A stretch of DNA of 64,000 bases, taken from NCBI GenBank assembly GCA_007570785.1, contig ML660774.1, positions 5,697,433-5,761,432 on the forward strand. The letters run 5' to 3'. The DNA comes from Antilocapra americana. Taxonomy: Eukaryota > Chordata > Mammalia > Artiodactyla > Antilocapridae. Each line of letters starts with the position of its first letter. Position 1 is the stretch's first letter. The notes under the pieces are model-generated. The model saw only the letters and a list, made by a program, of their open reading frames with translations, was not told the origin of the DNA and ran no database searches. Made by a program: the position numbers and the translations under genes. Positions 50,790-60,659 of the stretch are shown here, in pieces.

Positions 50790-50937
50790 CTGCTGCTGCT
50801 GCTGCTGCTGCTGCTAAATCGCTTCAGTCGTGTCCGACTCTGTGCGACCCCATAGATGGCAGCCCACCAGGCTTCCCCGTCCCTGGGATTCTCCAGGCAA
50901 GAACACTGGAGTGGGTTGCCATTTCCTTCTCCAATGC
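50790..50937 (-). repeat. Bov-A2 SINE preceded by (CTG)n
   Basis: Eight CTG units (50790-50815) lead into 'cgcttcagtcgtgtccgactctgtgcgacccc' and on to 'gttgccatttccttctcc'. The trinucleotide run is the tail of the minus-strand SINE. Confidence 0.93.
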
Positions 50938-50949
50938 ATGAAAGCAAAG

Positions 50950-51057
50950 AGGGAAAGTCACCCAGTCATGTCTGACTCTTAGCAACCCCATGGACTGCAG
51001 CCCACCAGACTCCTCTGTCCATGGGATTCTCCAGGAGTGGGTTGCCATTGCCTTCCT
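50950..51057 (-). repeat. Second Bov SINE unit in tandem
   Basis: 'gggaaagtcacccagtcatgtctgactc' to 'caggagtgggttgccattgccttcc': a second truncated reverse unit 13 bp after the first, as in dimeric Bov-A2. Confidence 0.9.
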
Positions 51058-51574
51058 AGCATGTTATAGAGTCTCACTAAAGGTTAATTCCACCCCCCCA
51101 ATCTTTTCAGTAAAAACTACTTTATGACAAATGTAGGTTCTTGTGCAAAAGCTTCCAAAATGAAAAGCAGACATTGATCTCAGGTATTTGAAAATTTCTA
51201 TAAAGATGCTTGATTCGCTAGCAAGCAAAAATAATCCCTGGGTGTAGGGTTATATTTTTTATTCCTTTTATCTATATATTCTAGTGTTGCTAAAATGAAT
51301 ATTAATATCATAAGATAAATATTTTAAAATTCAGTAAGTGATGCACAGCTGATGGTCTGTGAGTTGATACATGAAAAATTACAGTGATTACTGTAAGCCA
51401 GTTTTGAACTTTTATTTTCAAGAGCATTTTATATTGGTAAATTAGTTCAACAAAAATAGACCTGGCAGATGAAGTACTGTTAATTGCCATGAATGTGGAT
51501 ATCAGGAAAACACGAGAGGAAGTGGGACTGTTAATAATGACTTTTTATTAAGCTTTCTTGTACAACCCCCTCCT

Positions 51575-51730
51575 GCTACCTACCTGGGTTATTACAACTG
51601 TATTCTCATTATTTCTCCATTTCTAGGCTTCCCACACGACTGCACCTTAATGTCTTGAAATAATGACTTCGTGTCACCTTTCACCTTTTCACAACTTTCC
51701 ATGGATCCCTGTTTAGCTGTAGCTGTCCTT
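51575..51730 (+). repeat. L2 LINE fragment (tentative)
   Basis: 'cctgggttattacaactgtattctcattatttctccatttctaggcttcc' and 'caactttccatggatccctgt' follow the L2 3' part (sense). It may belong to the same element as 52690-53405. Confidence 0.5.
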
Positions 51731-52084
51731 TGACCTGATGATCCTGTCATTGCAGGATGCAATAGTCCAGGTAGAAAAGAATCCCAACACTTACTAGTAA
51801 CACACTTTCCCTCAGACTTCTTACTCATCCATAAGTGTGATTTGTTGTGAGATACTCTAAACCCTACTGGCCGTAACCTGGATATCTGCCTTAAACTTTT
51901 GTGGTAGAAAGGTACCTACATGACTCATCTTGAATTCAGTTTCTTCTGATCTCATACACACACACACAAGACATAGAAGCAAAAAACGGCCTTTGTGTCA
52001 TTGAAGTGTAATTTACCCACATTAAATCTATTTCAATTATCTGGGTTTTTTGGGAATTTTTGACATGAAAATCCTGACTTTTTG

Positions 52085-52190
52085 TTATATATATATATCT
52101 CTCCATTCTCCCCCAAACTGCCCTCCGTCCAGGCTGCCACATAACACTGAGCAGGGTTCCGTGTGCTCTACAGTAGGTCAAGTGTCTATT
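52085..52190 (-). repeat. L1 3' fragment with (TA)n
   Basis: 'tatatatatatatctctcc' then 'cataacactgagcagggttccgtgtgctctacagtaggtc', the reverse L1 3' sequence seen also at 12.6 kb. Confidence 0.78.
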
Positions 52191-52255
52191 TTTAAAGTGT
52201 GCCATAAATTATATGCATAGTAACACAATGCTTTATATATATACACACACACAAG

Positions 52256-52550
52256 TTATTCAGTCGCTCAGTTGTGTCTGACTCTTTGCAACCACATGGA
52301 CTGCAGCATGCCAGGCTTCCCTGTCCCTCACCATCTCCCAGAGCTTGCTCAAACTCATATCCATTGAGTCGGTGATGCCATCCAACCATCTCGTCCTCTG
52401 CTCCCTTCTCCTCCTACCTTCAAATCTTTCCCAGAATCAGTCTTTTCTAATGAGTCAGCTCTTCACATCATTGTGGCCAAAGTATTGAAGCCTTATTTTC
52501 AGCATCAGTCCTTCCAGTGAATATTGAGGATTGACTGGTTTGATCTCCTT

Positions 52551-52551
<1 letters not shown>
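52256..52551 (-). mobile_element. BovB-derived (ART2-like) 3' end
   Basis: 'tcagtcgctcagttgtgtctgactc' through 'gagtcggtgatgccatccaaccatctcgtcc' and 'ccaaagtattgaagccttattttcagcatcagtcc' is reverse BovB 3' sequence. It ends at 'gatctccttg', where a CA microsatellite begins. Confidence 0.93.
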
Positions 52552-52601
<50 letters not shown>

Positions 52602-52607
52602 ACACAG
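52552..52607. repeat. (CA)n microsatellite
   Basis: About 49 bases of uninterrupted CA (52552-52600) then a C interruption and a short CACA end. It is long enough to be highly polymorphic. Confidence 0.97.
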
Positions 52608-52689
52608 AATACATATATAACTACTTCCAGAAAAGGGGTGGAATAATGCCGTTTGATAGAACTGAAAATACAAAAATCCATGAATATGA

Positions 52690-53405
52690 GAAGACCAAAT
52701 TCTTTAACCTGGCATTCAGGGCCCTCCACCATCTGATACCATTTTTGCTTTTCCAGTTTTATTTTCTATTTCTCCCATGACAAACCCACTGATGTCTTCC
52801 ATTCATTTGATATCTTCTGAGAGCCGAGTGCTTTATACAGAATACCTCATGTAAATACTCCTCCTTAGAGGAGTCTTGTGATTGCATGGTTACTTTTACA
52901 GATGAGGTTTAGTATCAGAAGCTTGGTACACACCTTCAAGTCACACAGCTAGTTAGCCAGTAGAGTCAGGGTTCAAACTCTGGTTTATCTGACTCCAGAT
53001 CTAGTTTTCTGGGCTTCTTTTCTAGCCAAATGGATCTCTCTGCTTACCATTACCCTAACACGTGTTCAGTTCCATTGCCATGTTTTTAATTATAAAGTTT
53101 ACCTCTACTCAGAAACCTTATCCTGCTTGTCCTACAAAGTCGAGCTCCGTACCTGCCCCTCTGTGACATCTTTCCAGCTCCAGCCTTCAGTGATATCACT
53201 TTGCTCTGACCTTTAACCGTATGTTGCTTAAGACAGTCATTTATTAGTTTGTAGGTGTTGTCTTTCCAACCGGGTAATTACTTGCTTGATGACAGAAGCC
53301 ATCAAAGCCAGAGTGCATAGTCTCGAAGATTCTGTTCTCTAGTTTATGTTTCTTCTTAATACCTACAACTCTGTGTCCCTAGTAAATGCCCCAAAATGAA
53401 CTCAA
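52690..53405 (+). repeat. L2 LINE 3' end, split by a MIR
   Basis: 'ttctttaacctggcattcagggccctccaccatctgatacc' (52698 on) is the L2 sense motif. After the MIR at 52800-53030 it resumes through 'cctacaaagtcgagctcc', 'tgacatctttccagctcc' and 'aactctgtgtccctagtaaatgcc'. Confidence 0.72.
52800..53030 (-). repeat. MIR SINE (reverse)
   Basis: 'acttttacagatgaggtttagtatcagaagc' and 'caagtcacacagctagttagccagtagagtcagggttcaaactctgg' is reverse MIR. Confidence 0.88.
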
Positions 53406-53952
53406 CATTAAATTAATAGTTCTTTGTAGACAGAAGACTCTCTTCTGTCATTAAAATAATTTACAACTACTTGAAGTCATCTGAATTTTGAATTTGATTG
53501 ATTTGGAAATCTTCATAATCCATTCTGCCTTAATTTACACTTTGCAGGGTTATAGTATGTTTAGAATGACTGATAAGTACCAGACTTAATCTCTCCGAAG
53601 AAATAACACCACATATAATTTGTAAGATAATTACGTTTCAAATGATCAAGAAAGACTGTTAAGTGTGAAAACAGTTGCAGTAATAGGTGTACCTTGGGGG
53701 AAAGTAAAAGGATTTTGACTTAAATATCTTAAAGAACGTGCTAAATCAGGATTACTTGAACAATATCTTAACAGAGAAAAACCTTTTAAAGGACAAATTG
53801 GAAATAAAGAAGAGCATTTCATTTATCAGAAGGAGACGAAATTTCTGAGCATTTCAGTGAAAAAAATTTTTGGAAAGTCAGAAGGCTGTTTTGGTTTTGG
53901 TTCTGCTTCTTTTTAATTTTCCCTTCTTTTTCAATGAATCTCTTACATTCAG

Positions 53953-54167
53953 GAAAATTAGGTGGATTTACACAGGAAAATAATACCATAGATTCTGGAG
54001 AACTTGATATTGGCCGAAGAGCAATTCAAGAGGTTCCTCCCGGTATCTTCTGGAGATCACAACTCTTTATAGATCAGCCACAGTTTCTTAAATTCAACAT
54101 CTCTCTTCAGAAAGATGCTTTGATTGGAGTATATGGCCGAAAAGGCTTACCACCCTCCCACACTCAG
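53953..54167 (+). CDS. TENM3: TENM3 coding exon: extracellular linker region, first part
   Basis: This 215 bp exon encodes about 71 residues starting [20 protein letters not shown], then [20 protein letters not shown], a hydrophobic/aromatic region, and ends [11 protein letters not shown]. Two N-glycosylation sequons are visible (NNT, NIS). It is the first part of the region between the stalk and the EGF repeats. The alternation of hydrophobic residues ([18 protein letters not shown]) suggests beta strands. The acceptor is TTCAG at 53948-53952. The donor is GTATGC at 54168. It enters in phase 1 and leaves in phase 0, so skipping it alone would shift the frame, while skipping it together with the next exon (215+211=426 bp) would not. 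Confidence 0.95.
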
Positions 54168-55359
54168 GTATGCTCTGTTACCAATAAATTGAAAACTGCT
54201 GGTTTGCACTTTTAAAGTCATTCCGTTGCTCAAGTGCACCTGTGTACTCTTTGACCACTTTTGTATTGATGTGTTGCAGCGAAGAGAGTTTTGAATGTAG
54301 GTGACACTTGTCTTGAGACTTTTGAATTAATACGAAGAACAGCTTTTTCTTTCTGATTCACTTTAATTGGTATTGATTGATTAAAATGTACAGAATTTGT
54401 GAGTAACCTGATGAATATTGAGCATCGTCCAGGTAGTAAAACATCATGGATTTTCCAAGTGTTTTAGAACAATTCTGTGATTATTTCCAAAGATCACACA
54501 ACTTTCATGTAATAAATGCATGACATTTTCATCCCAAACATGTTCATTCTGTTGAAAATACATAGTTTTTACTTTATGTCAGATTTACTCTTTGTAAAGA
54601 AATTATGGGACCATAAACAGATATATAATATGAACTTTTATCAACTCAAGCCACAATTCCTTATCTACATATGATAAACACTAAAATACAGAGGCAAAAT
54701 AGCTTTCATAGATCATCAAGGATGATCACATTATTTAAAACAATTCAAATACTCCAATGTTATAGGTTCAAAGAACTTTAAAGTCAGTTTGCTTTCATGA
54801 AAATCATTTCACAACTGTCCCAGATTAATAATCCTATTGACCTTTTCATGATCCAGTACTAACTCATGGAATGTAAATTGGAAATTGTGGTTTAAAGATA
54901 TTCCATTACGTCTCAGAGAAATTATGTAAATTACCTACCATAAAACTAGAGCCTAAACTTTTTCCAAAAACAGGAATTCCAAAAATGTGATAGATGGTTA
55001 ATTAAAATGGAAAATTATATGAGCTTAAAGTTATGCCTGGAAATCAGTTATTTACCCATGGAATTTCATGCTGACTAATTTGATGTATTAAATGAAGACT
55101 GGATACTTTATATTATGTAAGTTTGTGAGAAATGCTTTTTCTATAACCTCAGAATATAAATTATAAGAAAAATTGATCCATATACTAATAAAAATAGATT
55201 TTAAAAAAAGATGAGTAAGAAAAATTTGAACATGCTTTCTCTAATGTCATGGATTAAAGAAAGTTTCATTTACATATATAATTCATACAACTGAATTTTT
55301 TGAATGCTATGCTTTGGTGTATTCATTTTTCTGAGTTAACATTTTTCATATCTACATTG

Positions 55360-55379
55360 AAAATCTACATGTAGATTTT
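55360..55379. repeat. 20 bp perfect palindrome
   Basis: AAAATCTACATGTAGATTTT equals its own reverse complement. A 17 bp direct repeat, TTTTTCATATCTACATT, lies on each side, the second copy overlapping the palindrome's end. Confidence 0.85.
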
Positions 55380-56334
55380 TCATATCTACATTGTTAAACT
55401 AGTGTCTTTAATGCTCACATATTGAAATACCTCATATTATGTACCAGGTAGGGTCCAATTGTAAATTTTAGATTATAGTTACATCTGACTCTAGTTCATG
55501 TTATAGGTGATACTGACCAAGATGCAGTGACAAGATTTTGAGTAGAAGTGGCTCTCCGTGACTTCAGTTATAACAGATAGATTACATTTAGTAAACAATA
55601 TTCCAGTGAAATAGAAAAAAAAAAACTTTTTTTCCATTGAAATCATGTATGATTAAATTATTTTTATAACTCAAGAAATATACCTCTAAGTACAACAACA
55701 AGCTTGTAACCTGTAAATTCCAAAAATTAATTTCAAGGAAAAAATTAATGCACTGAGCACTGTAAAAGTTTATTTAAAGATTTAGAGTTGACTTTTTGCA
55801 AGTTATATATACCATAAAAGACTAGGGAATAAAAGGTGTAGTTCATAATTTCTCATAATTCTTCTGGTATTTAAACACAATATACGTGATATTCACTTTT
55901 CTTTTCTCCCACAATGTATGCTTTTAAGTAGGTTATGCATTTTCTTAAGCTCCACAGTTATTAGAGTTCCTTCCTCCGGTTTATTCAGGATCAGCAGAGC
56001 AAACAGCTGTTTCTGAGTTCAGTGTTTAAACATGAAATATGCTATAAAGCAGCCCAAATTGAACATTTCTCTGTTTCTGGGGAACGTTAAATAAATCAGC
56101 CCGAAATAATTAAAATTGGCCAACCATTCAGAATAATCACTTGAGTTTTGAAAGTCTTTGTGACCCTTTATAAAACTGTCCGTGTGACTGTTGCCAAGGA
56201 ATCAATTGACTTTCTTCCCCCTGATGCCTGATTCATTCTCCTGGACAGTTAGAAGCCTAAGGAAGCAATTTAATGCTTTATACAGTTAATAGCATGCTGT
56301 ATCCTTTGAGTACATTTGCATGAAGCTGTTTGAG

Positions 56335-56465
56335 AATGGGAGTCAGAAACCTGGGTTGCCACTTTTTGACCTTGTGACCTTGAGCAAGTCTAACTTCCTG
56401 GTGACTCAGTGTCTGTAAAATGAAAGAGTTGAATCAGGTGATCTCTAAAATCGCTTCCTCCCCTA
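56335..56465 (+). repeat. MIR SINE
   Basis: 'agaaacctgggttgccac' and 'gaccttgtgaccttgagcaagtctaacttcctgg' through 'gtaaaatgaaagagttgaatcaggtgatctctaa' follow MIR. Confidence 0.85.
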
Positions 56466-58111
56466 TGTCAGTGGTTTACAGTGAGACTAAACCACCACCA
56501 AAATGTTGAGAGCACAGTTAGGTATTCATAGATTCTGAGTTCTCATGATTTTAGTAGCTGAAATGAGTTAAGAATAGGGATAATCTGTTCAGAAATGAAC
56601 CATCAGGATACCTTCAGTATAAGCTTTGTCTCATGATCGCTCTCCCAATGTGGTGAGACTGAATTTTGTCCTAAAAATAACAAGATTCTCAGACTTGCTA
56701 CACAAAAAATCCATAAGAATCTAATGAATAGGTATTACAGAACAAAACTCAGGTTTGCCCCTAAGTGATTACGGTACACCCAAAGAACAAAGGTTACTAA
56801 ATTTCTGTTCCATATAACTTGCTTCTTTTTTGTAGCAATAGCTGTAGTGTTAAATAGGGAACTTATCTTTAGGTATTTGAATATCTTCCTGAAGTTGTGT
56901 GTGAAATGTCTCCAGGGAAGAGCCTAGAGCTGGGTAGATACTTACTCCACAGCCATCAGCTACTCCTCACCACAAGCATCATGCCTGCCACTCCAGCCTT
57001 AGTTTATTGTTCAAAGTGTGATGCAAAATGGTGATTTCTGTGATGAAAGGTGACACTTCATAGGGCTTGAAAGACCTACTAAAATTCAAAATTTCCTCCC
57101 TTTCACTTTTTCAATTACTGTGAATATGCTAGGGGAGAAAAAATGTTTATATGCAATGGGACCATCAAAAGAAACTTTTTCTGGTCTTTTTGCCATACTC
57201 GTGCAACTATTTAAAACTGATAAGAAAATGAATGGTTTATTTGAGACAGAGGCACCATTCTGAAGTGCTGAGTTAATTTCCTCTGATAATTTTGGAATAT
57301 AATTCCAGTGAAATTTTTGTAGTTCAAGTATACACACCAGTCATTATCTTCATCCTTGGAAGATATAAATAGAAAAAAAAATGTTTGAATGCTAATCACA
57401 TTATGGCTTTTTCTATATTTCTCACAGCTGAATGATGTTACAATACAGTTCGACTGCACAAAAAAATGACCAAAAAATGCTTTTCTACTTAAATTTAAAA
57501 CTTAGTATGTTGGAAGCTGAATTAGATATTCTAAATTCTGTCCAGTAGTAACAGGAGAAGGTCTGTGTACAGTGGCAACGAATTCAACTGTGATTTTCTG
57601 AATCCCAACAACTGATTTTTTTTCCAATTTGATTGTATTAAGGGATTCATTAGAAATAGGTTTTACTTAAATAGACCTCTGATGATATTCCATTTAAAGA
57701 ATCTATCAGAAAGTAGAATATTAATGATTCACACATGCAGCGCTCTAACATTAATGATATAGATAGGTAGTCCTGTAGTATACTCTTCACCATCAATACA
57801 TACCTCAGGGATAAAGTGAAACTGGGTAAGAGCCTATAGACACTGAATAATTACTTTTAAGAAACTGCTGTCGAACAAGTTTATTAATGTGTTGGAAAAG
57901 TCTTTGCAGTGTCTTCCAAATTCACTGTATTATCTCTGACTACAAAATATTATCCCACTACTACCAGCCACTTCACATTTTTAAAAAAATTCCCTTTGAA
58001 TTCTCTGGTTAAATTCTTCCAGCTGCCCAGTGTTCATGATTAATCTTACTAAAATAAATATTATTTAATGATGATTGAGTTCATGGCAATCATTGGCCCA
58101 TCCTTTCAGAA

Positions 58112-58182
58112 CCCCTCTGGAAAAGGAAATGGCATCCCACTCCAGTATTCTTGCCAGGAAAACTCCATGGACAGAAGAGCCA
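58112..58182 (+). repeat. Bov-tA SINE fragment
   Basis: 'cccctctggaaaaggaaatggcatcccactccagtattcttgcc' to 'tggacagaagagcc': 70 bp middle fragment truncated at both ends. Confidence 0.88.
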
Positions 58183-58299
58183 ATCAAAGATGTAAAGGCA
58201 TCTTATTATATGTTTTTAATCTAACTGCAACTAAGTAAAAGTCCATGGCTGGCTTTCTCCATGGTGCTTGCGGTGGTTATAGCACAGTCCCAGCGAGGT

Positions 58300-58540
58300 G
58301 TGGAGTCAGGCAGTAGAAACAGCCCAAGCTTTGGAGCAAAGTTCACTGCAGTTCACAAACCACCTGCACCACTGAGCAGCTATCTGACCCTGCTCAGGCT
58401 TCTGGGGTTTCAGTTTCCTTCATCTTTAAAGTGTAAACAATAACGTCTTCCTAGAAATGTTGCTAATGATGATTAAAAATAATCCTGGCACAGAATAAGT
58501 ATTCAGTAGCAGTGGTTACTACTTTAGTATTATTTGGAGA
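58300..58540 (+). repeat. MIR SINE, nearly complete
   Basis: 'gtgtggagtcaggcag' through 'gcagctatctgaccctgctcagg', 'ttcagtttccttcatctttaaagtg' and 'cctggcacagaataagtattcagtagc' follows MIR from head to tail. Confidence 0.85.
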
Positions 58541-58627
58541 AAACCTTAAGAGATCATCTAATGTCTAAGTAAAAATGATGGAGGTTTATGGTCATAGCCC
58601 CAAATTGCCTAGACTCACAAATTTTGT

Positions 58628-58905
58628 AAAAAAAAAAAAAAAAATTATAGTTTATTGAGGTATAGTCGATTAAACAATGTTGTATTCATTTCTGCTCTAC
58701 AGCAAAAGGATTCAGTTATACATACATTCTTTTCCATGTTATCATGGGATACTGAGTATAGTTCCCTGTGCTATATATAAGGCAGAACCTTGTTTATCCA
58801 TCCTACATGCAACAGTTTGCACATGCTAGTCCCAAATGCCCACTCCATCCCTCCCCCACCCCACCCCTTGGCAAACCCCAGGTCTGTTCTCTATAGCTTA
58901 ACTCA
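58628..58905 (-). repeat. L1 3' end with poly-A tract
   Basis: An A17 run (58629-58645) adjoins 'ttatagtttattgaggtatagtcgattaaacaatgttg' and 'gagtatagttccctgtgctatatataagg', reverse artiodactyl L1 3' sequence. The A-run on the plus strand at this end is unusual for a reversed L1 and may be a secondary expansion. Confidence 0.82.
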
Positions 58906-59090
58906 TAAACTTTTCATCAGTCAGAAGAATTAAATAAAATTAATGGAAGAAAAGGTCCGTGATGTCAAATACAACAGTCGTATGCAGGTGGTAAGCTCCA
59001 TCACCCCTGTAAATACAACGCTTAGACGAGCGTTTCCTGCCTCTGTAGTATTTCTGTCTGCTAACCAGTTTTTCTTGTCCTCATCCTCAG

Positions 59091-59301
59091 TATGACTTTG
59101 TGGAGCTCCTAGATGGCAGCAGATTGATTGCAAGAGAGCAGCGGAGCCTGCTGGAGTCTGAAAGAGCTGGGCGGCAGGCGAGATCCGTCAGTCTCCACGA
59201 GGCCGGCTTTATCCAGTACTTGGATTCCGGAATCTGGCATCTGGCTTTTTATAATGATGGGAAAAATGCAGAGCAGGTGTCCTTCAACACCATTGTGATA
59301 G
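59091..59301 (+). CDS. TENM3: TENM3 coding exon: extracellular linker region, second part
   Basis: This 211 bp exon encodes [20 protein letters not shown], an Arg/Glu-rich segment ([13 protein letters not shown]), then [19 protein letters not shown] and ends VSFNTIVI before the EGF repeats. It starts in phase 0 with TAT after CAG and ends in phase 1 at ATA-G, which pairs with AG at 60356 to form Glu. The acceptor is CCTCAG at 59085-59090. The donor is GTAAGG. The pattern [17 protein letters not shown] looks like two beta strands with a turn, so with the preceding exon it may form a small beta-sandwich. That is inference from sequence pattern. The tryptic-like RQAR-containing segment is basic but is not a clear furin site. 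Confidence 0.95.
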
Positions 59302-59596
59302 GTAAGGACCGTCTTCCAAGTATCACTTCCAGGCGTCCAGCCTCAGTGCTGTGTTAAATAGAAACTAAGTTACCTTCACCAGTTCTGAGTGAATCCTAGG
59401 ATGTTAAAGCCTGAAGTAATTATGAGAAGTATTTTTTAAATTGTTTGTTTATGAATATATGACAAACCACGAAGCACTGAAAGAGTGTTATTCGGAAGTA
59501 GCTTGGAGGAGGACAGTGCATCACAAAAACAGTTAAAAACACTTGTGTTTGAAATTGGCAGTGTTTTGTTTTACTGTCCGAATAATCTGGTGTTAG

Positions 59597-59741
59597 GGGC
59601 TTCCCAGGTGGCGCTGGTGATAACTTGCCTGCCACTGATGGAGACGCAGGTGGCTTAGTTGTCAAGAATGTGCCTACCAGTGGAGGAGACTCAGGTCCAA
59701 TCCCTGGGTCAGGAAGATCCCCTGGAGTAAGAAATGGCAGC
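59597..59741 (+). repeat. Bov-tA SINE, 5' half, with duplicated tRNA-like head
   Basis: 'gggcttcccaggtggcgctgg' begins one head and 'aggtggcttagttgtcaagaatgtgcc' starts a second, partial head before 'caatccctgggtcaggaag'. The copy stops at 'gaaatggcagc', where the LTR begins. Confidence 0.9.
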
Positions 59742-60091
59742 TGTCTCACTTCCCACACTGTTCACTGAACCCTGGGTAGGTAAGGCATGAGTGGGGAAGC
59801 TCATGGAAACTCATGGAAGCTCAAGAAAACTCAGGGAGCCGTAGGAACTGCAGACTTGTTTATTCTCTCCAGACTGGCACAGCAGCAAAAGGGGTTTCTC
59901 AGGTGGGGCTTGTATACATTTTCAGAACCAAAGCAGCCAGTGGCCAAACAGGTACAATGTGATACGCATGCTCAGTGCTATAAGTGATCTCAGCTGTCAC
60001 CTAACCATACAGAGTCATTCTTTACAGGATGTGCGGCGAGAGGGCGTGAGAGCTTGACTTTTGCCATCTTGGCTATGTGCTGTTCCCCACA
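59742..60091 (-). mobile_element. Solo LTR of an endogenous retrovirus (antisense)
   Basis: Read on the minus strand this 350 bp unit begins TGTGGGGAACAG and ends GTGAGACA, the TG...CA borders of a retroviral LTR. It has AATAAA (plus coordinates 59859-59864), about 50 bp downstream of a TATA-like TATACA. No internal retroviral genes or second LTR lie next to it. GCAGC (left) and GCACC (right) are an imperfect 5 bp target-site duplication. It sits exactly between two halves of one SINE. I cannot name the family from sequence alone. Confidence 0.85.
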
Positions 60092-60202
60092 GCACCCCAC
60101 GCCAGGGCTCTTGCCTGGAGAATCCCATGGACAGAGGAGCCTGGTGGGCTACAGTCCATGGGGTCGCAAAGAGCTGGACACGACTGACGCCACTTAGCAC
60201 GT
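60092..60202 (+). repeat. Bov-tA SINE, 3' half
   Basis: Resumes at 'gcaccccacgccagggctcttgcc' and ends 'ctggacacgactgacgccacttagcac'. Together with 59597-59741 it makes one full SINE. Confidence 0.9.
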
Positions 60203-60355
60203 ACACGATCTGGTATAAATGAATCCTTTCTGGGGTTCTGGAGCCAGCCAGCCAGCCATCCTTCGAGATGTAGCTCAAATGGTCAAAGTGACACCGTGTA
60301 CCTCACACAGGAGGCAGGGTGCACAGCAAGGATTGCTTCTTTTTCTTGTCTGCAG

Positions 60356-60457
60356 AGTCTGTGGTGGAATGCCCCAGAAATTGCCATGGAAATGGAGAGT
60401 GCGTTTCTGGAACCTGCCATTGTTTTCCAGGATTTCTGGGTCCGGATTGTTCAAGAG
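60356..60457 (+). CDS. TENM3: TENM3 coding exon: EGF-like repeat 1
   Basis: This 102 bp exon encodes [20 protein letters not shown] then [12 protein letters not shown] and SR. All six cysteines of an EGF-like repeat are present in the tenascin-type short spacing, with the usual G-F/W-x-G before the last cysteine. Teneurin EGF repeats form a rod and provide the cis-dimer contact. The acceptor is CTGCAG at 60350-60355. The donor is GTACGC, weaker than consensus. It is phase 1 at both ends, so the repeat could be skipped without a frameshift. Tenascin EGFs are similar, but the flanking exons fix the identity as TENM3. Confidence 0.96.
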
Positions 60458-60659
60458 GTACGCGACTTAGACTCTTCTTAAGCCAAGATGAATTAGCTGT
60501 AGAAACGCGAGTCATTCAGGAAACTTCCAAGACAGGAAAGAAGGGGGGAAGGCGGGTGGAGAAGTGGCGTAGTGCTTGTTCTAAGGATGCGCTGCCGCTC
60601 TGAGCAAATCTCGACGGGCGGCGTGGCTGGTAACCCCCCTGTCGTGTGTTACTTCGCAG
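60458..60659 (+). other. TENM3: TENM3 intron, 202 bp
   Basis: Shortest intron in the window and rich in CpG toward its 3' end. If retained, the frame continues from EGF1 through a basic stretch and stops at 60601-60603. The acceptor is TTCGCAG. Confidence 0.95.

Larger units (their letters stand above)
43656..53952 (+). other. TENM3: TENM3 intron, 10.3 kb
   Basis: Bounded by GTAAGA and TTCAG. It holds a tandem duplication at 44.7 kb, SINEs at 45.3, 50.2, 50.8 and 51.0 kb, an L1 end at 45.6 kb, and a nested L2/MIR/L1/BovB cluster at 51.6-53.4 kb. About 45860-50160 and 53410-53950 show no repeat I recognise. Confidence 0.95.
54168..59090 (+). other. TENM3: TENM3 intron, 4.9 kb
   Basis: Bounded by GTATGC and TCCTCAG. 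Few repeats are recognisable: MIRs at 56.3 and 58.3 kb, a SINE scrap at 58.1 kb and an L1 end at 58.6 kb. 54168-56330 and 56470-58110 contain nothing I can name, apart from the short palindrome at 55360 and a possible conserved block at about 55980-56330. Confidence 0.95.
59302..60355 (+). other. TENM3: TENM3 intron, 1,054 bp
   Basis: More than half of this intron is a Bov-tA SINE split by a solo LTR. The remainder (59302-59596 and 60203-60355) is unremarkable. The acceptor is GTCTGCAG after a T-rich tract. Confidence 0.95.

Noticed and set aside
52552..52607. CA tract as a regulatory or coding element (it encodes Val-Cys repeats on the minus strand)
   Set aside because: Pure microsatellite. 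The repeated residues are a consequence of the dinucleotide run.
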